DNA of 64,000 nucleotides, taken from the NCBI RefSeq assembly GCF_000223905.1, contig NC_015948.1, positions 2,914,001 to 2,978,000 of the forward strand, given 5' to 3'. Position numbers and translations under genes: made by a program. Below, in pieces: positions 18,468 through 27,596 of this stretch. The first letter of the stretch is position 1; every line of letters begins with the position of its first letter. The notes beneath the pieces are model-generated. The model was not told the origin of the DNA. It saw only the letters and a program-made list of their open reading frames with translations, and did no database searches. The DNA is from Haloarcula hispanica ATCC 33960. Lineage in GTDB: Archaea; Halobacteriota; Halobacteria; Halobacteriales; Haloarculaceae.

Positions 18468-19283
18468 GTGAGCGACGACGACATCGCACTGTCCGAGAAG
18501 CGAATGTACGGGGCGAAACGTCCGGAGACCCACGCGTACGTCGCGTCGGGACTGGGCGTCACCCGCGTCGAGACGGCCGGCGGCCAGATCGGGCGGTTCA
18601 GCCTGAGCGAACGGTGCAATGCCCGTGATGTGGCCGGCGCAAGCGGCGAAGTCGCGGTCGCCACCGACGAGGACGTGCTCGTGTTGACCGACGACGGCTT
18701 CGTTCCGACTGGGTTCGGGCCAGCCACCGCCGTCGGCTACGACGGCGACGGACTGCTCGCAGCCGGCGACGGCCGCGTCGCTCGGTACAGCGGGGAGTGG
18801 CGAGATATCGGCGAGGTCGCGGACGTCCGTGCCATCGACGGCGACCGCCTCGCCGCGGCCGAGGGCGTGTACGCCCTCCCGTCGCTCGACCGACTCGGCC
18901 TGGTGGACGTGGTCGACGTGGCCGGTGACTACGCCGCGACCGAGAGCGGACTGTACCGCTACGAAAGCGGGAGCACCGACAGCGACGGCGAGTGGACCGA
19001 GGTCCGGTCGGGCCGACACTTGGCAGTTGCAAGCGACGGTGAGCAGGTCCATGCCGCCGCGGCGGACGGCCTGTACGAACTGACAGCCGGCGCGTGGGAG
19101 CCCTGCACGTTGCCAGCGACCGAGCGCGTCGTCGACGTGACCTACGGCGACGACACCTACGCGATCACCGAGAACGGGACCTTCCTCGTCGCAACCGCGG
19201 CCGAGGCGACCGCCGACGGACAGGGCGGCTGGCGACAGCGCTCGCTGGGCGTCCCCGACGTCGTTGGCGTCGCTGTGGCCTGA
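18468..19283 (+). CDS. HVO_0234-type beta-propeller protein
   Basis: 271 residues from the GTG one base after the hemL stop. The sequence is a series of short repeats, each with strands like VAVATDEDVLVLTDDGF, LAAGDGRVARYSG and YAATESGLYRYESG, consistent with a beta-propeller. It resembles a haloarchaeal family annotated from HVO_0234. Tight coupling to hemL suggests co-translation, but no link to tetrapyrrole synthesis is established. The in-frame ATG at 18435 lies inside hemL and would add an atypical basic leader. Confidence 0.75.
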   Translation: MSDDDIALSEKRMYGAKRPETHAYVASGLGVTRVETAGGQIGRFSLSERCNARDVAGASGEVAVATDEDVLVLTDDGFVPTGFGPATAVGYDGDGLLAAGDGRVARYSGEWRDIGEVADVRAIDGDRLAAAEGVYALPSLDRLGLVDVVDVAGDYAATESGLYRYESGSTDSDGEWTEVRSGRHLAVASDGEQVHAAAADGLYELTAGAWEPCTLPATERVVDVTYGDDTYAITENGTFLVATAAEATADGQGGWRQRSLGVPDVVGVAVA

Positions 19284-19369
19284 TTCGATCAGTAGTATCT
19301 AAGCGGGACTTCGCGGTTCTATCCGGCCTTCATAGCAATAGATCAGTATCGACCGGCGTCCATGCACTC

Positions 19370-20479
19370 TTACTGCGGTATTTGCTGTCTGTCGGCCTCT
19401 TTCAAAATAATGCCGTAGCCACGGAGCGCTCCGGACTCGTCAAAGCTCGCAGAGAGCGTCATGTCTGTCCAGCAGCGCGTGCCGTCCTGACGGATCTGTA
19501 ACCCTTCGTGGGAGACGGTCCCGTCTGTTTTCGCGGTATCGAGGAGTTGCTCGGGAAGGCCGTTCGCCAGATCAGACTCCTCGAAGAACGTCGAAACGTG
19601 CGCTCCGATGATTTCCTCCGCGTTATAGCCAGTGAATTGTTGAGCACCGTCGTTCCAGCGAGTGACGTAGCCCTCATGGTCGAGGGTGAAAAAGGCGTGG
19701 TCGTCCATGGCATCGATAAGAACGTCGAACTGAGTGCTCTGTCCCACCAACTGCGTCCGTTCGGGGGTGATGTCCCGCGCCGTACACACGAGTACCCCGT
19801 CGTCAGCGTGAGCCAGGCGATGGTTCGTAACGAGCCTGTCGCCGTCTTTCATCAGGCGAACTGTTTCACCCGACCAGTACTCGTTTTCTTTGACCGCTGG
19901 GATGATGTCGTTCTCTAGCCGGTCCGCTTCATCGTCGTGGTACAGAATTGTCCAGGGCTCGCCGGCCAGTTCATCCTGCTCGTATCCAAATAGGTCCGCA
20001 AAGGCAGGGTTCACATACGAAAACGTCCCGTCCGGGTCGATGAGGCTGATCCCTTCGCTGGCAGTCTTCATCGCCCTGTAGCTACGGTCGATTGTACGGA
20101 CGGCACGGTAGCGTTCGACAAGGTTCGTGATTCGATTGGCCAGGATCGCGTACTGGTCAGTCCCATGCTCTTTCTGGATGTACTCCGTCACGCCGGCCGT
20201 GATAGCTTCGCTCGCGATCTCTTCGCTCCCTTTGCCAGTAAAAAGGATGAACGGCAGGTCAGGAGACTGTTCGCGGACTGCAGCCAGGAACTCCAGCCCG
20301 TCCATTACTGGCATATCATAGTCCGAGACGATACAATCGATGTTCTCCGCCCGAAGAATCGCAAGACCGTCAGTACCGTTCGTTGCCGTTTGAACTTCGA
20401 GCCGTTCGTTTTCCCGTTCGAGGAACTGGGCGGTCAAATCCGCAAAATCAGGTTCGTCATCTAAATGTAATACCTTCAT
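19370..20479 (-). CDS. response regulator with two PAS domains, no output kinase
   Basis: 369 residues. An N-terminal receiver domain has acidic residues DDEPDF, phospho-acceptor Asp in CIVSDYDMPVMDG, and Lys in FTGKGSEE. Two PAS domains follow, beginning DRSYRAMKTASEGISLIDPDG and MDDHAFFTLDHEGYV. There is no histidine kinase or DNA-binding domain, so output is probably by protein contact. Orphan REC-PAS proteins of this kind are common in halophilic archaea. A 238-base AT-rich spacer separates it from prs. Confidence 0.88.
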   Translation of the reverse strand: MKVLHLDDEPDFADLTAQFLERENERLEVQTATNGTDGLAILRAENIDCIVSDYDMPVMDGLEFLAAVREQSPDLPFILFTGKGSEEIASEAITAGVTEYIQKEHGTDQYAILANRITNLVERYRAVRTIDRSYRAMKTASEGISLIDPDGTFSYVNPAFADLFGYEQDELAGEPWTILYHDDEADRLENDIIPAVKENEYWSGETVRLMKDGDRLVTNHRLAHADDGVLVCTARDITPERTQLVGQSTQFDVLIDAMDDHAFFTLDHEGYVTRWNDGAQQFTGYNAEEIIGAHVSTFFEESDLANGLPEQLLDTAKTDGTVSHEGLQIRQDGTRCWTDMTLSASFDESGALRGYGIILKEADRQQIPQ

Positions 20480-20717
20480 GATTTTGGAGGGACTGCGCTG
20501 TTCGTACTTTGGAATCGAGCAGAGATAAATACCTCATCTAGTTGTAAATAATATTATGAAAATATATCATTGTATCGGAAAATAGGCATGATCACACAAG
20601 TTACGTGAGTGTTGTCGCTATGGGTGTCAATTACAATGCACAGTTGTCTGAAGGGAGAGTCAGCCACGATGTCGGGGAATCGAAAAGAGGTTTAGCCCGG
20701 ACAGCCACCCACCGCAC

Positions 20718-21572
20718 ATGATTATCCCCGGGGCGGACACGCAGGCGTTCGCGGCGACCCTCGCCGAGGCGACGGGCGAGCGGCTTGGACGGGTCGAGTA
20801 CGAACGGTTTCCCGACGGTGAGCACGTCGTCCGGGTGCCCGAAGCCGTCTCCGGTGAGCGTGCCGTCGTCGTCGCATCCACTGTCGACAGCGACGCGCAC
20901 CTCCAGTTGCTCCAGTTGCAGGACGCGGCCCGCGAAAGCGGCGCGAGTGAGGTCATCACCGTCATCCCGTACATGGGCTACGCCCGTCAGGACGAGGCAT
21001 TCAAGCCTGGCGAACCGGTCTCCTCGCGGGCGATGGCCCGCGCCATTTCGACGGGAACCGACCGTGTACTGACCGTAAATCCCCACGAACCGGCCGTCTG
21101 TGATTTCTTCGACGTGCCAGCCACCAACGTCGACGCGGCGAGTGTTCTCGCCGACCCGCTGCCTGCGGACCTGACGAACCCCCTCTTTCTCTCGCCCGAC
21201 GAAGGCGCAATCGCCCTCGCGACGACGGTCCGAGACGCGTACGGCGAGGGTGAGACGGACTTCTTCGAGAAGGATCGGGACTACGACACCGGCGACATCG
21301 AGATCAGCCCCAGCGACGCGCCGGTCGAGGGCCGTGATGTGGTGCTGGTCGATGATATCATCGCCACGGGGTCGACGATGAGCGAGTCCGTTGGCGTCCT
21401 CGACGACCGCGACGCCGAACGGGTGTTCGTCACCTGTATCCACCCGATGCTCGCCAGCAACGCCCTGACGAAGCTCAACAGCGCCGGCGTCGAAGCCGTC
21501 TACGGCACGGACACGCTTGAACGCGCCGTCAGCGAGGTCAGCGCCGCACCGGTCGTCGCCGAAGAGCTGTAG
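20718..21572 (+). CDS. prs: ribose-phosphate pyrophosphokinase
   Basis: 284 residues, the usual archaeal length. Motifs include RFPDGEHVVRVPE, the catalytic flexible-loop region GYARQDEAFKPGEPVSSRAMA, NPHEPAVCDFF, and the PRPP-binding loop VVLVDDIIATGSTM. It makes PRPP from ribose-5-phosphate and ATP for nucleotide, histidine and tryptophan synthesis. A TATA-like GGTTTAGCC about 20690-20698 lies 20-28 bases before the ATG, suggesting a leaderless mRNA. Confidence 0.96.
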   Translation: MIIPGADTQAFAATLAEATGERLGRVEYERFPDGEHVVRVPEAVSGERAVVVASTVDSDAHLQLLQLQDAARESGASEVITVIPYMGYARQDEAFKPGEPVSSRAMARAISTGTDRVLTVNPHEPAVCDFFDVPATNVDAASVLADPLPADLTNPLFLSPDEGAIALATTVRDAYGEGETDFFEKDRDYDTGDIEISPSDAPVEGRDVVLVDDIIATGSTMSESVGVLDDRDAERVFVTCIHPMLASNALTKLNSAGVEAVYGTDTLERAVSEVSAAPVVAEEL

Positions 21573-21634
21573 ACACCGGTGCTGAAACACGAGGGGCAAA
21601 AAACCCCGCTCGTTGTAACGCGACTGCGTGCCGC

Positions 21635-24600
21635 TTAATCCGACGCCTCAGCCGCGGCGACCGGTGCTATCGCGATTTCCATCTCAATCCCTTCGACGTC
21701 CCACGTTTTTCGATGGCCGTCCTCGACGCCGCCGAGTTCGTCAGCCCGAACCTCCTCTTTGATGAGCGCCTCGTGCTCGCGGACCAGCGAATCCACGCGC
21801 TCGTCGTCGATTGCCAGGTCCACGACGATGCGCTCCTCGATATCGAGTTCGAGGTCCTTTCGCATCTCTTGCACGCGACGGATGACCTCGCGGGCGTACC
21901 CCTCGCTCTCGATGTCCTCGGTGAGTGTGGTGTCGACGTAGACGACGCCGCCGCCATCGAGCGCAGCGAACTCCGTCCCGGTGACGCCCTCGGGCGTCTC
22001 GCGGCGGAACGCGACCATCTCCTCGGTGAGGTCGACGTCCTCACCGAGCGCCTCGCGTACTGTACCTTCGAGGGTATCGAGTGACTGCTCGGCGACGCGG
22101 GCCTCGTTGAGCGCGTTCATGACGCGGCCGGCGTCGTCGCCGAAGGCCGGGCCGAGTTCGCTCATGTCGGCCTCGGCGGAGTACTGGAGTTCGCCCCACT
22201 CGTCGTCAGCGCCGACGACCTCGACAGCGCGGGCGTTGAGCCGGTCGGCGATGATAGCTTCCTGCGCGCGGACCGCGTCGGCCACGTCGTCGCTGTCCAC
22301 GTCGACGACGACGCGGGTGACGGGCCACCGGAGCTTGCGCTCGGCCTGCTGGCGGGCGTTCGAGCCCGCCTCCTCGACCTCGCGGACGACCTCGATCTCG
22401 CGTTCGAGCGCGGGGTCGTGCAGGTCGGCGTCGACCTCGGGCCAGTCGCACATGTGGACCGTCGGGTGCCCCGAATCACCGGTGAGCGCACCGTACACCT
22501 GCTCGGCGACGAAGGGCGTAAACGGGGCGAACAGCGCGGCCACCGATTCCAGCACGCGATAGAGGGTGGCGTAGGCGGCCTGCTTCGAGGCGCTGTCCTC
22601 TTCTTCCCACATCCGCTCGCGGACGACCTGAATGTAGAAGCGAGAGACGTCTTCGACGACGAATTCGAGCAGTTCGTCGACCGCCTTGTCGTTCTCGAAG
22701 TCGTCCATCGAGTCGGTCATCGCCTCGGTCACGGTCTGAAGCCTGGAGAGGACCCACTCGTCGACGAGTTCGAGGTCTTCGCGGACATCCTCGACTGTGG
22801 TCTCCTCCGGATTGAAATCATCCGCACGCATGTACGGCAGCGGGAAGCGCGCGACGTTCCAGAGGATGTTGAGCCGCCGTTGCATCTCGGCGGTCTCCTC
22901 CCAGGAGAAGTTCATGTCCTCGCCCTGGGCAGTCACCGACAGCAGGAACAGCCGCATCGGGTCGCGGCCGTGCTTCTCGATGACCTCGTGGGGATCGATG
23001 AGGACGCCCTTGGACTTGGACATGCCGCGACCGTCGGGCATGTTGGCGTAGCCGTGCATCAGCACCTGCTTGTACGGAATCTCACCGGTGGCGGCGGTGC
23101 TCATGCCCAGTTGCGACCAGAACCAGCCGCGGGTCTGGTCGTGGGCCTCCATGATGAGGTCGGCAGGCCACAGCTCCTCGAAGTCCTCAGTCTGTTCGGG
23201 GTAGTCGACGGTCCCCCACGTCGCCACGGAGGAGTCGAGCCAGACGTCGAACACGTCGCCGACGCGGGTGTAGGTCGTGCCGTCCTCGGTGATGGTGAGG
23301 TCGTCGACCGTGCCCTTGTGGAGGTCGACGTTTTCGGGGTCGATGTCCTGGTCGACCCGCTCGGCGAGTTCCTCGCGGTCGCCGACGACGATGGCGTCGT
23401 CCATGTCACCGGACCAGTCTTCAGGGAGCCAGATGGGGATCGGGATGCCCCAGTAGCGCTGCCGCGAGACGTTCCAGTCCGGCGCGTCCTCAACGAAGTC
23501 CCGGAAGCGGTTGTCTCGCGCCCACTGCGGGTACCACTCGCTGTCCTCGATATTCGCAAGCAGTTCGTCCTTGATGTCGGTCACCGTGATGAACCACTGG
23601 TCGGTAACGATACGGACGATGTCGGTGTCACAGCGCCAGCACTGCCCTTCGCGGACGGTGTGGCCAGATTCACTGGAGAGCAGGACGCCGTTCTCGTCGA
23701 GGTCGTCGATGACCTCGTCGTTGGCGTCGCGGACGAACGTCCCTGCGTACTTGCCCGCGTCGTCGGTGTAGACGCCGTCGCTCCCGACCGGACAGAAGAT
23801 TTCGAGGTCGAGTTCCTGTCCGCGCTCGAAGTCCTCCTCACCGTGGCCGGGCGCGGAGTGGACGAGGCCCGTGCGGTCGGCCTCGACGTAGTCGGCGGTG
23901 TACACCTGCCCAGAGCCCTCGCCTTGGGCGTGGTCCGGCACTTCCTCGGCCAGCGGGTGCTCGTACGCCCAGCCGACCATCTCCTCGCCGGACAGTTCCT
24001 CGACGACCTCGTAGTCGTCGTACCGGCCGGCCTTCAGCACGTCCTCGACGCAGGCCTCGGCGACGTAGAGCCGTTCGGTATCACCGTCTTTCTCAGCGTC
24101 GACGCCCACGTAGTCGAGGTCACCGTCGACGGCGACGAAGGTGTTGGCGACGATTGTCCAGGGCGTCGTCGTCCAGATGACCAGACTGCCCTCGCGGCTC
24201 GCGGTTTCACCGCTCGCTCGTTCCGAGGTCTCGCTCCGCTCGCCCTCGCGGTCCGCCAGAGGGAATTTCACATAAATCGACGGCTTGCCAACGTCGTGGT
24301 ACTCGACCTCGTTGTTGGCGATGCCAGTTTCACAGCGCGGACACTGGTTGATAGAGCGCTGGCCCTGTTCGACGAGGCCGCGCTCGTGAGCCTGCTGGAA
24401 GCCCCACCAGGCGGCCTCCATGTACTCTGGATTGACCGTCTTGTAGGGGTCGTCCCAGTCCATCCAGACGCCGAAGTCCTGGAAGTCCGTCTGGAGGCCT
24501 TCGAGTTGCTCCTCGGCGAAGTCTTTGCACTCCTCGATGAAGTTCTCCTCACCGAACTGCTCGATGTCTTTCTTGTTCTCGAAGTCGAGGCGCTCCTCGA

Positions 24601-24892
24601 CTTTCGTCTCGATGGGGAGGCCGTGCATGTCATAGCCCGGCCGGTCAGTGACGTTGTAGCCCTGCATCCGCAGGTAGCGGATGTAACAGTCCTTCAGGGT
24701 CTTGTTCCACGTCGTCCCCATGTGGGCCGCGCCGGAGGTGTAGGGCGGCCCGTCAACGAAGAAGTAGTCCTCGCCGTCGGCCCGGTGGGCCTTCGTCTGC
24801 TCGTAGGCGTCGACGTCGTCCCAGTACTCGAAGACCCCGTCCTCGACGGCGTCGGGGTTGTACTGGTCGTCGACAGCGGCGAAACGTTCCAT
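21635..24892 (-). CDS. ileS: isoleucyl-tRNA synthetase
   Basis: 1085 residues from ATG 24892. Class I signatures are GPPYTSGAAHMGTTWN (HIGH variant) and GMSKSKGVLIDP (KMSKS loop). The large CP1 editing domain starts at NQCPRCETGIANNEVEYHD and contains SLVIWTTTPWT. An in-frame low-complexity insert (REGERSETSERASGETASRE, about 24186-24250) sits just before that editing motif. The C-terminal anticodon-binding region is present. TATA-like CCAATAAAGG (24912-24921, minus-strand CCTTTATTGG) is 25 bases from the chosen start, excluding the longer in-frame start at 25018. Confidence 0.97.
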   Translation of the reverse strand: MERFAAVDDQYNPDAVEDGVFEYWDDVDAYEQTKAHRADGEDYFFVDGPPYTSGAAHMGTTWNKTLKDCYIRYLRMQGYNVTDRPGYDMHGLPIETKVEERLDFENKKDIEQFGEENFIEECKDFAEEQLEGLQTDFQDFGVWMDWDDPYKTVNPEYMEAAWWGFQQAHERGLVEQGQRSINQCPRCETGIANNEVEYHDVGKPSIYVKFPLADREGERSETSERASGETASREGSLVIWTTTPWTIVANTFVAVDGDLDYVGVDAEKDGDTERLYVAEACVEDVLKAGRYDDYEVVEELSGEEMVGWAYEHPLAEEVPDHAQGEGSGQVYTADYVEADRTGLVHSAPGHGEEDFERGQELDLEIFCPVGSDGVYTDDAGKYAGTFVRDANDEVIDDLDENGVLLSSESGHTVREGQCWRCDTDIVRIVTDQWFITVTDIKDELLANIEDSEWYPQWARDNRFRDFVEDAPDWNVSRQRYWGIPIPIWLPEDWSGDMDDAIVVGDREELAERVDQDIDPENVDLHKGTVDDLTITEDGTTYTRVGDVFDVWLDSSVATWGTVDYPEQTEDFEELWPADLIMEAHDQTRGWFWSQLGMSTAATGEIPYKQVLMHGYANMPDGRGMSKSKGVLIDPHEVIEKHGRDPMRLFLLSVTAQGEDMNFSWEETAEMQRRLNILWNVARFPLPYMRADDFNPEETTVEDVREDLELVDEWVLSRLQTVTEAMTDSMDDFENDKAVDELLEFVVEDVSRFYIQVVRERMWEEEDSASKQAAYATLYRVLESVAALFAPFTPFVAEQVYGALTGDSGHPTVHMCDWPEVDADLHDPALEREIEVVREVEEAGSNARQQAERKLRWPVTRVVVDVDSDDVADAVRAQEAIIADRLNARAVEVVGADDEWGELQYSAEADMSELGPAFGDDAGRVMNALNEARVAEQSLDTLEGTVREALGEDVDLTEEMVAFRRETPEGVTGTEFAALDGGGVVYVDTTLTEDIESEGYAREVIRRVQEMRKDLELDIEERIVVDLAIDDERVDSLVREHEALIKEEVRADELGGVEDGHRKTWDVEGIEMEIAIAPVAAAEASD

Positions 24893-24944
24893 ACCGGCAC
24901 ATTCGCCGCCTCCAATAAAGGACAATCGGTTGTATGTGTGCTGT

Positions 24945-25136
24945 TCAGGGCTCGCGCTCACGCTGGAGGAGCAAGCTGACCGTCTCGCCGGTCTTGTCTG
25001 TGAGCGGAGCGGCGACATGCCACCCCTCGGCTCCGAGTTCGTTCAGTTGTTCGACCGGCGGCGTGACCTCGCCGCCGAGTCCGGCGATCATGACATCACT
25101 GTCAACCTCGATAGTGCGGTACTCGTAGGAGGGCAT
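24945..25136 (-). CDS. 63-residue DUF4177-like protein
   Basis: It reads MPSYEYRTIEVDSDVMIAG, then PVEQLNELGAEGWHVAAPL and ends QREREP. The pattern of Y-E-Y-x-T, L-N-x-L-G-A-E-G-W and a final hydrophobic strand matches the small DUF4177 fold. It lies 52 bases upstream of ileS on the same strand and overlaps nothing on the plus strand that I accept. Function is unknown. Confidence 0.75.
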   Translation of the reverse strand: MPSYEYRTIEVDSDVMIAGLGGEVTPPVEQLNELGAEGWHVAAPLTDKTGETVSLLLQREREP

Positions 25137-25220
25137 ACAGATGCTGGAGCGGCCACCGGCGATAAACGTCTTGTGGTGGCGACCGCCACGGCTTTGCCGC
25201 CGACGGCCGTGCCAGCGCAT

Positions 25221-25844
25221 GTGCCAGCGTTCCCGACCGACGAGCAGCAAAACGCCCTCACAGAGGACTGCCGACGCTGCCCGGAACTCGCCGAGAGCCG
25301 GACCTGTATCTCGTGGGGCAACGGCCCGCCGTCGGCCGACCTCGTGGTCATCGGCGAAGCACCGGCTGACGGCGACCCGGAAGCCGAGCAGTGGCGGGGC
25401 GGCAACCTGACCGGGATGGCCTACACCTCGCGGCGCTCCGGCCGGAAAATCCGGCAGGTGCTCGCCGACGCCGGGTTCGGCCACGACGACTGCTACTACA
25501 CCAACGCCGTGAAGTGCCATCCGCCGGAGAACCGCGACCCGACCGACGCGGAGTTGGCGAACTGCCGCCCCTACCTCGTCGAGGAAGTCGAAGCAATCGA
25601 GCCAGCGGCGGTGCTGACCACCGGCAAGCACGCGACGAAGACCGTGCTGGCGCTGGACGACGACAGCCTCGACGGGTTTCTCGACAGCGTGCTCGACCCG
25701 CTGCAGAGCGAGGCGCTGAGCGTTCCCGTGGTCCCGCTGCTCCACCCCTCGTATCAGGAGGTCTGGCTCTCGCGGCTGGGCTACAGTTACGACGAGTACA
25801 CGGCGGCCATCGCCGACACGGTCACCAGTGTCGATGACACCTAG
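25221..25844 (+). CDS. uracil-DNA glycosylase, family 4 type
   Basis: 207 residues from GTG 25221. Motif A reads LVVIGEAPADGDPEAEQ, motif B HPSYQEVW. Four cysteines (DCRRC, AVKC and ANC) match the 4Fe-4S-binding pattern of family 4 enzymes. It removes uracil from deaminated DNA to start base excision repair. The longer in-frame extension back to 24858 runs antisense through the DUF4177-like gene and the start of ileS and has no protein-like character. GTG 25209 is an alternative start. Confidence 0.9.
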   Translation: MPAFPTDEQQNALTEDCRRCPELAESRTCISWGNGPPSADLVVIGEAPADGDPEAEQWRGGNLTGMAYTSRRSGRKIRQVLADAGFGHDDCYYTNAVKCHPPENRDPTDAELANCRPYLVEEVEAIEPAAVLTTGKHATKTVLALDDDSLDGFLDSVLDPLQSEALSVPVVPLLHPSYQEVWLSRLGYSYDEYTAAIADTVTSVDDT

Positions 25845-25878
25845 AACCTTCTTGTGACCGCCGGACACAGGGACGACC

Positions 25879-26307
25879 ATGAGCGAGGACTGCATCTTCT
25901 GCCAGATTGTCGCCGGTGACATCCCGAGCCGCACCGTCTACGAGGACGACACCGTGTTCGCGTTCCTCGATGCAAATCCCCTCTCGCCGGGGCACACGCT
26001 CGTCATCCCGAAGGCCCACCACGAACGGCTGAACGACACGCCCGCCGACGTGGCCGCGGAGGTGCTGTCGACCCTGCACGAACTCGTCCCCGCCGTCGAA
26101 GCAGCGGTCGACGCCCCCGCCAGCACGGTCGCGTTCAACAACGGCGAGGTCGCCGGCCAGGAAGTCCCGCACGTCCACGGCCACATCATCCCGCGATTCG
26201 AGGACGACGGCGGCCGGCCGATCCACACGCTGGTCAACGACCGCCCCGACCTCTCTGATGACGAACTGGACGCCATCGAGGACGATATCGTGGCCGAACA
26301 GGCGTAA
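25879..26307 (+). CDS. HIT family hydrolase
   Basis: 142 residues. The histidine triad VPHVHGHIIPRF is intact (H-x-H-x-H), and the N-terminal CIFCQIVAGDIPSRTVYEDD is typical of Hint-like proteins, with a CxxC that may bind zinc. These enzymes cleave AMP-lysine, AMP-NH2 or dinucleoside polyphosphates. It follows the glycosylase gene by 34 bases and may share its transcript. Confidence 0.94.
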   Translation: MSEDCIFCQIVAGDIPSRTVYEDDTVFAFLDANPLSPGHTLVIPKAHHERLNDTPADVAAEVLSTLHELVPAVEAAVDAPASTVAFNNGEVAGQEVPHVHGHIIPRFEDDGGRPIHTLVNDRPDLSDDELDAIEDDIVAEQA

Positions 26308-26313
26308 AATTCC

Positions 26314-26330
26314 GTATCTTTTTATCGAAA
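26314..26330 (+). promoter_or_regulatory. TATA-like element for MinD-like gene
   Basis: ATCTTTTTATCG at 26314-26325 lies about 28 bases before the ATG at 26350, as expected for a leaderless haloarchaeal transcript. Confidence 0.5.
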
Positions 26331-26349
26331 GATAATCCAACAGCGACGC

Positions 26350-27078
26350 ATGGGGGTTCCGACGCTCGCGTTCGTAGGGTGTACCGGTGGGGCTGGAACG
26401 ACCAGGCTGACAGTCGAGACGGCGGCGACGCTGGCCCGGGGTGGGCGGTCCGTCGCCGTCGTCGACGCGGCCTTCGGCACGCAGGGACTGGCAACGTACG
26501 TCGAAGGGCGACTCGACGCCGACGTGACTGCGGTGGCCGTCGGCGACGTGCCGGTCGACGACGCGCTGTTCGAGTGGGATATCGACGCCGACGGGCGGGT
26601 CGCGCTCTGTCCGGCCCACGCGCCGTTCGAGCGCCTCGCGCGGGCGAAAACGGCCGAGAGCGCACAGACGCTCGAACGGGTTATCGAGGAGGTGGCCGGT
26701 CGCTACGACCACGTCCTGCTCGACGTGCCGCCGATTGCGTCGAATCAGGGCGTCGCCGCTGCCACGACCGCACAGCGGCGGGCGCTCGTGGTGCCAGCCA
26801 GCCGGCGCGGCGGCGACCTCCTTCCGAGACAGCAGGGCCGGCTTCGAGACATCGGTGCGCCGGCCTCTGCCGTCGTCGCGACGCGTGTCCACGGCGATGA
26901 CAGCGAACCCGTCGAGGACGCCGCACACACGGTTCCGCACATCGGCGCGGGCGCGTCCAGACCACTTGCGACGGACCCCGATTCCGATGTCGCACCGACC
27001 GTCGCTGCGATGGCCGAGGACCTGCTTGATGTCGACCTCGGCCTGACCTTCGAGGACGACGGCCTGTTCTCCCGCTAG
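26350..27078 (+). CDS. MinD/ParA-like protein with degenerate P-loop
   Basis: 242 residues with the ParA/MinD layout: N-terminal loop GCTGGAGTT, SVAVVDAAFGTQGLATYV, and the Walker B-like DHVLLDVPPIASNQGV. The usual K-G-G-x-G-K-T is replaced by T-G-G-A-G-T-T, so both the signature lysine and the P-loop lysine are threonines. ATP hydrolysis is therefore doubtful. The gene is monocistronic and overlaps the convergent UspA gene by four bases. Partner and cargo are unknown. Confidence 0.8.
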   Translation: MGVPTLAFVGCTGGAGTTRLTVETAATLARGGRSVAVVDAAFGTQGLATYVEGRLDADVTAVAVGDVPVDDALFEWDIDADGRVALCPAHAPFERLARAKTAESAQTLERVIEEVAGRYDHVLLDVPPIASNQGVAAATTAQRRALVVPASRRGGDLLPRQQGRLRDIGAPASAVVATRVHGDDSEPVEDAAHTVPHIGAGASRPLATDPDSDVAPTVAAMAEDLLDVDLGLTFEDDGLFSR

Positions 27079-27449
27079 GGAAATGGGAGGACGATGACCG
27101 GGCGGTCAACGCGGGTCAGGAGGTCCCGGGCGGTCGAGCCGATACCATCGCTGTCGTCGGTCCCGCGGTTCGGGCCGATGAGGAGTTCGTCCGGGTCGTG
27201 TTCGTCAACCGCCGCCAGTATCTCCGTCACGGGCTCACCGTCTTTCGTTTCCGTTACGGGCATAAACGGCGCGAGCCGAGAACGGGCGACGTTGACGGCG
27301 TCACCCGCGTCACGCGGCGGAGCATCGGGGTCGCGGACGGCGACCACGACGATGTCGTCATCAGCTGCCGGATCGAGGCGCTTCTGGAGGTAGTCAGCGG
27401 CGGCCGCAGTGACGTGGACCGAGTTGGTGGCGAGCAGAAACGTCGTCAT
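27075..27449 (-). CDS. universal stress protein UspA family
   Basis: 124 residues. It has the UspA core with a C-terminal ATP-loop-like IGPNRGTDDSDGIGSTARDL ending in RPVIVLPFP. The loop departs from the canonical G-x2-G-x9-G-S/T and the N-terminus lacks the usual V-x-V-D-x-S (here LLATNSVHVTAAA), so nucleotide binding may be altered. It is convergent with the MinD-like gene. Confidence 0.8.
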   Translation of the reverse strand: MTTFLLATNSVHVTAAAADYLQKRLDPAADDDIVVVAVRDPDAPPRDAGDAVNVARSRLAPFMPVTETKDGEPVTEILAAVDEHDPDELLIGPNRGTDDSDGIGSTARDLLTRVDRPVIVLPFP

Positions 27450-27596
27450 GGGCTACTCTGTGGCGTCGCTCGGCTTCGTGCTTTCGCTCGTCAGCAGCGC
27501 CCACAACGAAGGGCAGCTATACAGGTAGCAACAGAATCAGGGGCGTAGCATACACATAGCGGCTGGCTACTCATATACGGGACTCCTTGCGAAGCC

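Noticed and set aside
22418..24979. An 853-codon plus-strand frame over ileS
   Set aside because: Antisense shadow of isoleucyl-tRNA synthetase; composition is unlike a halophile protein (high Val/Arg, few acidic clusters).
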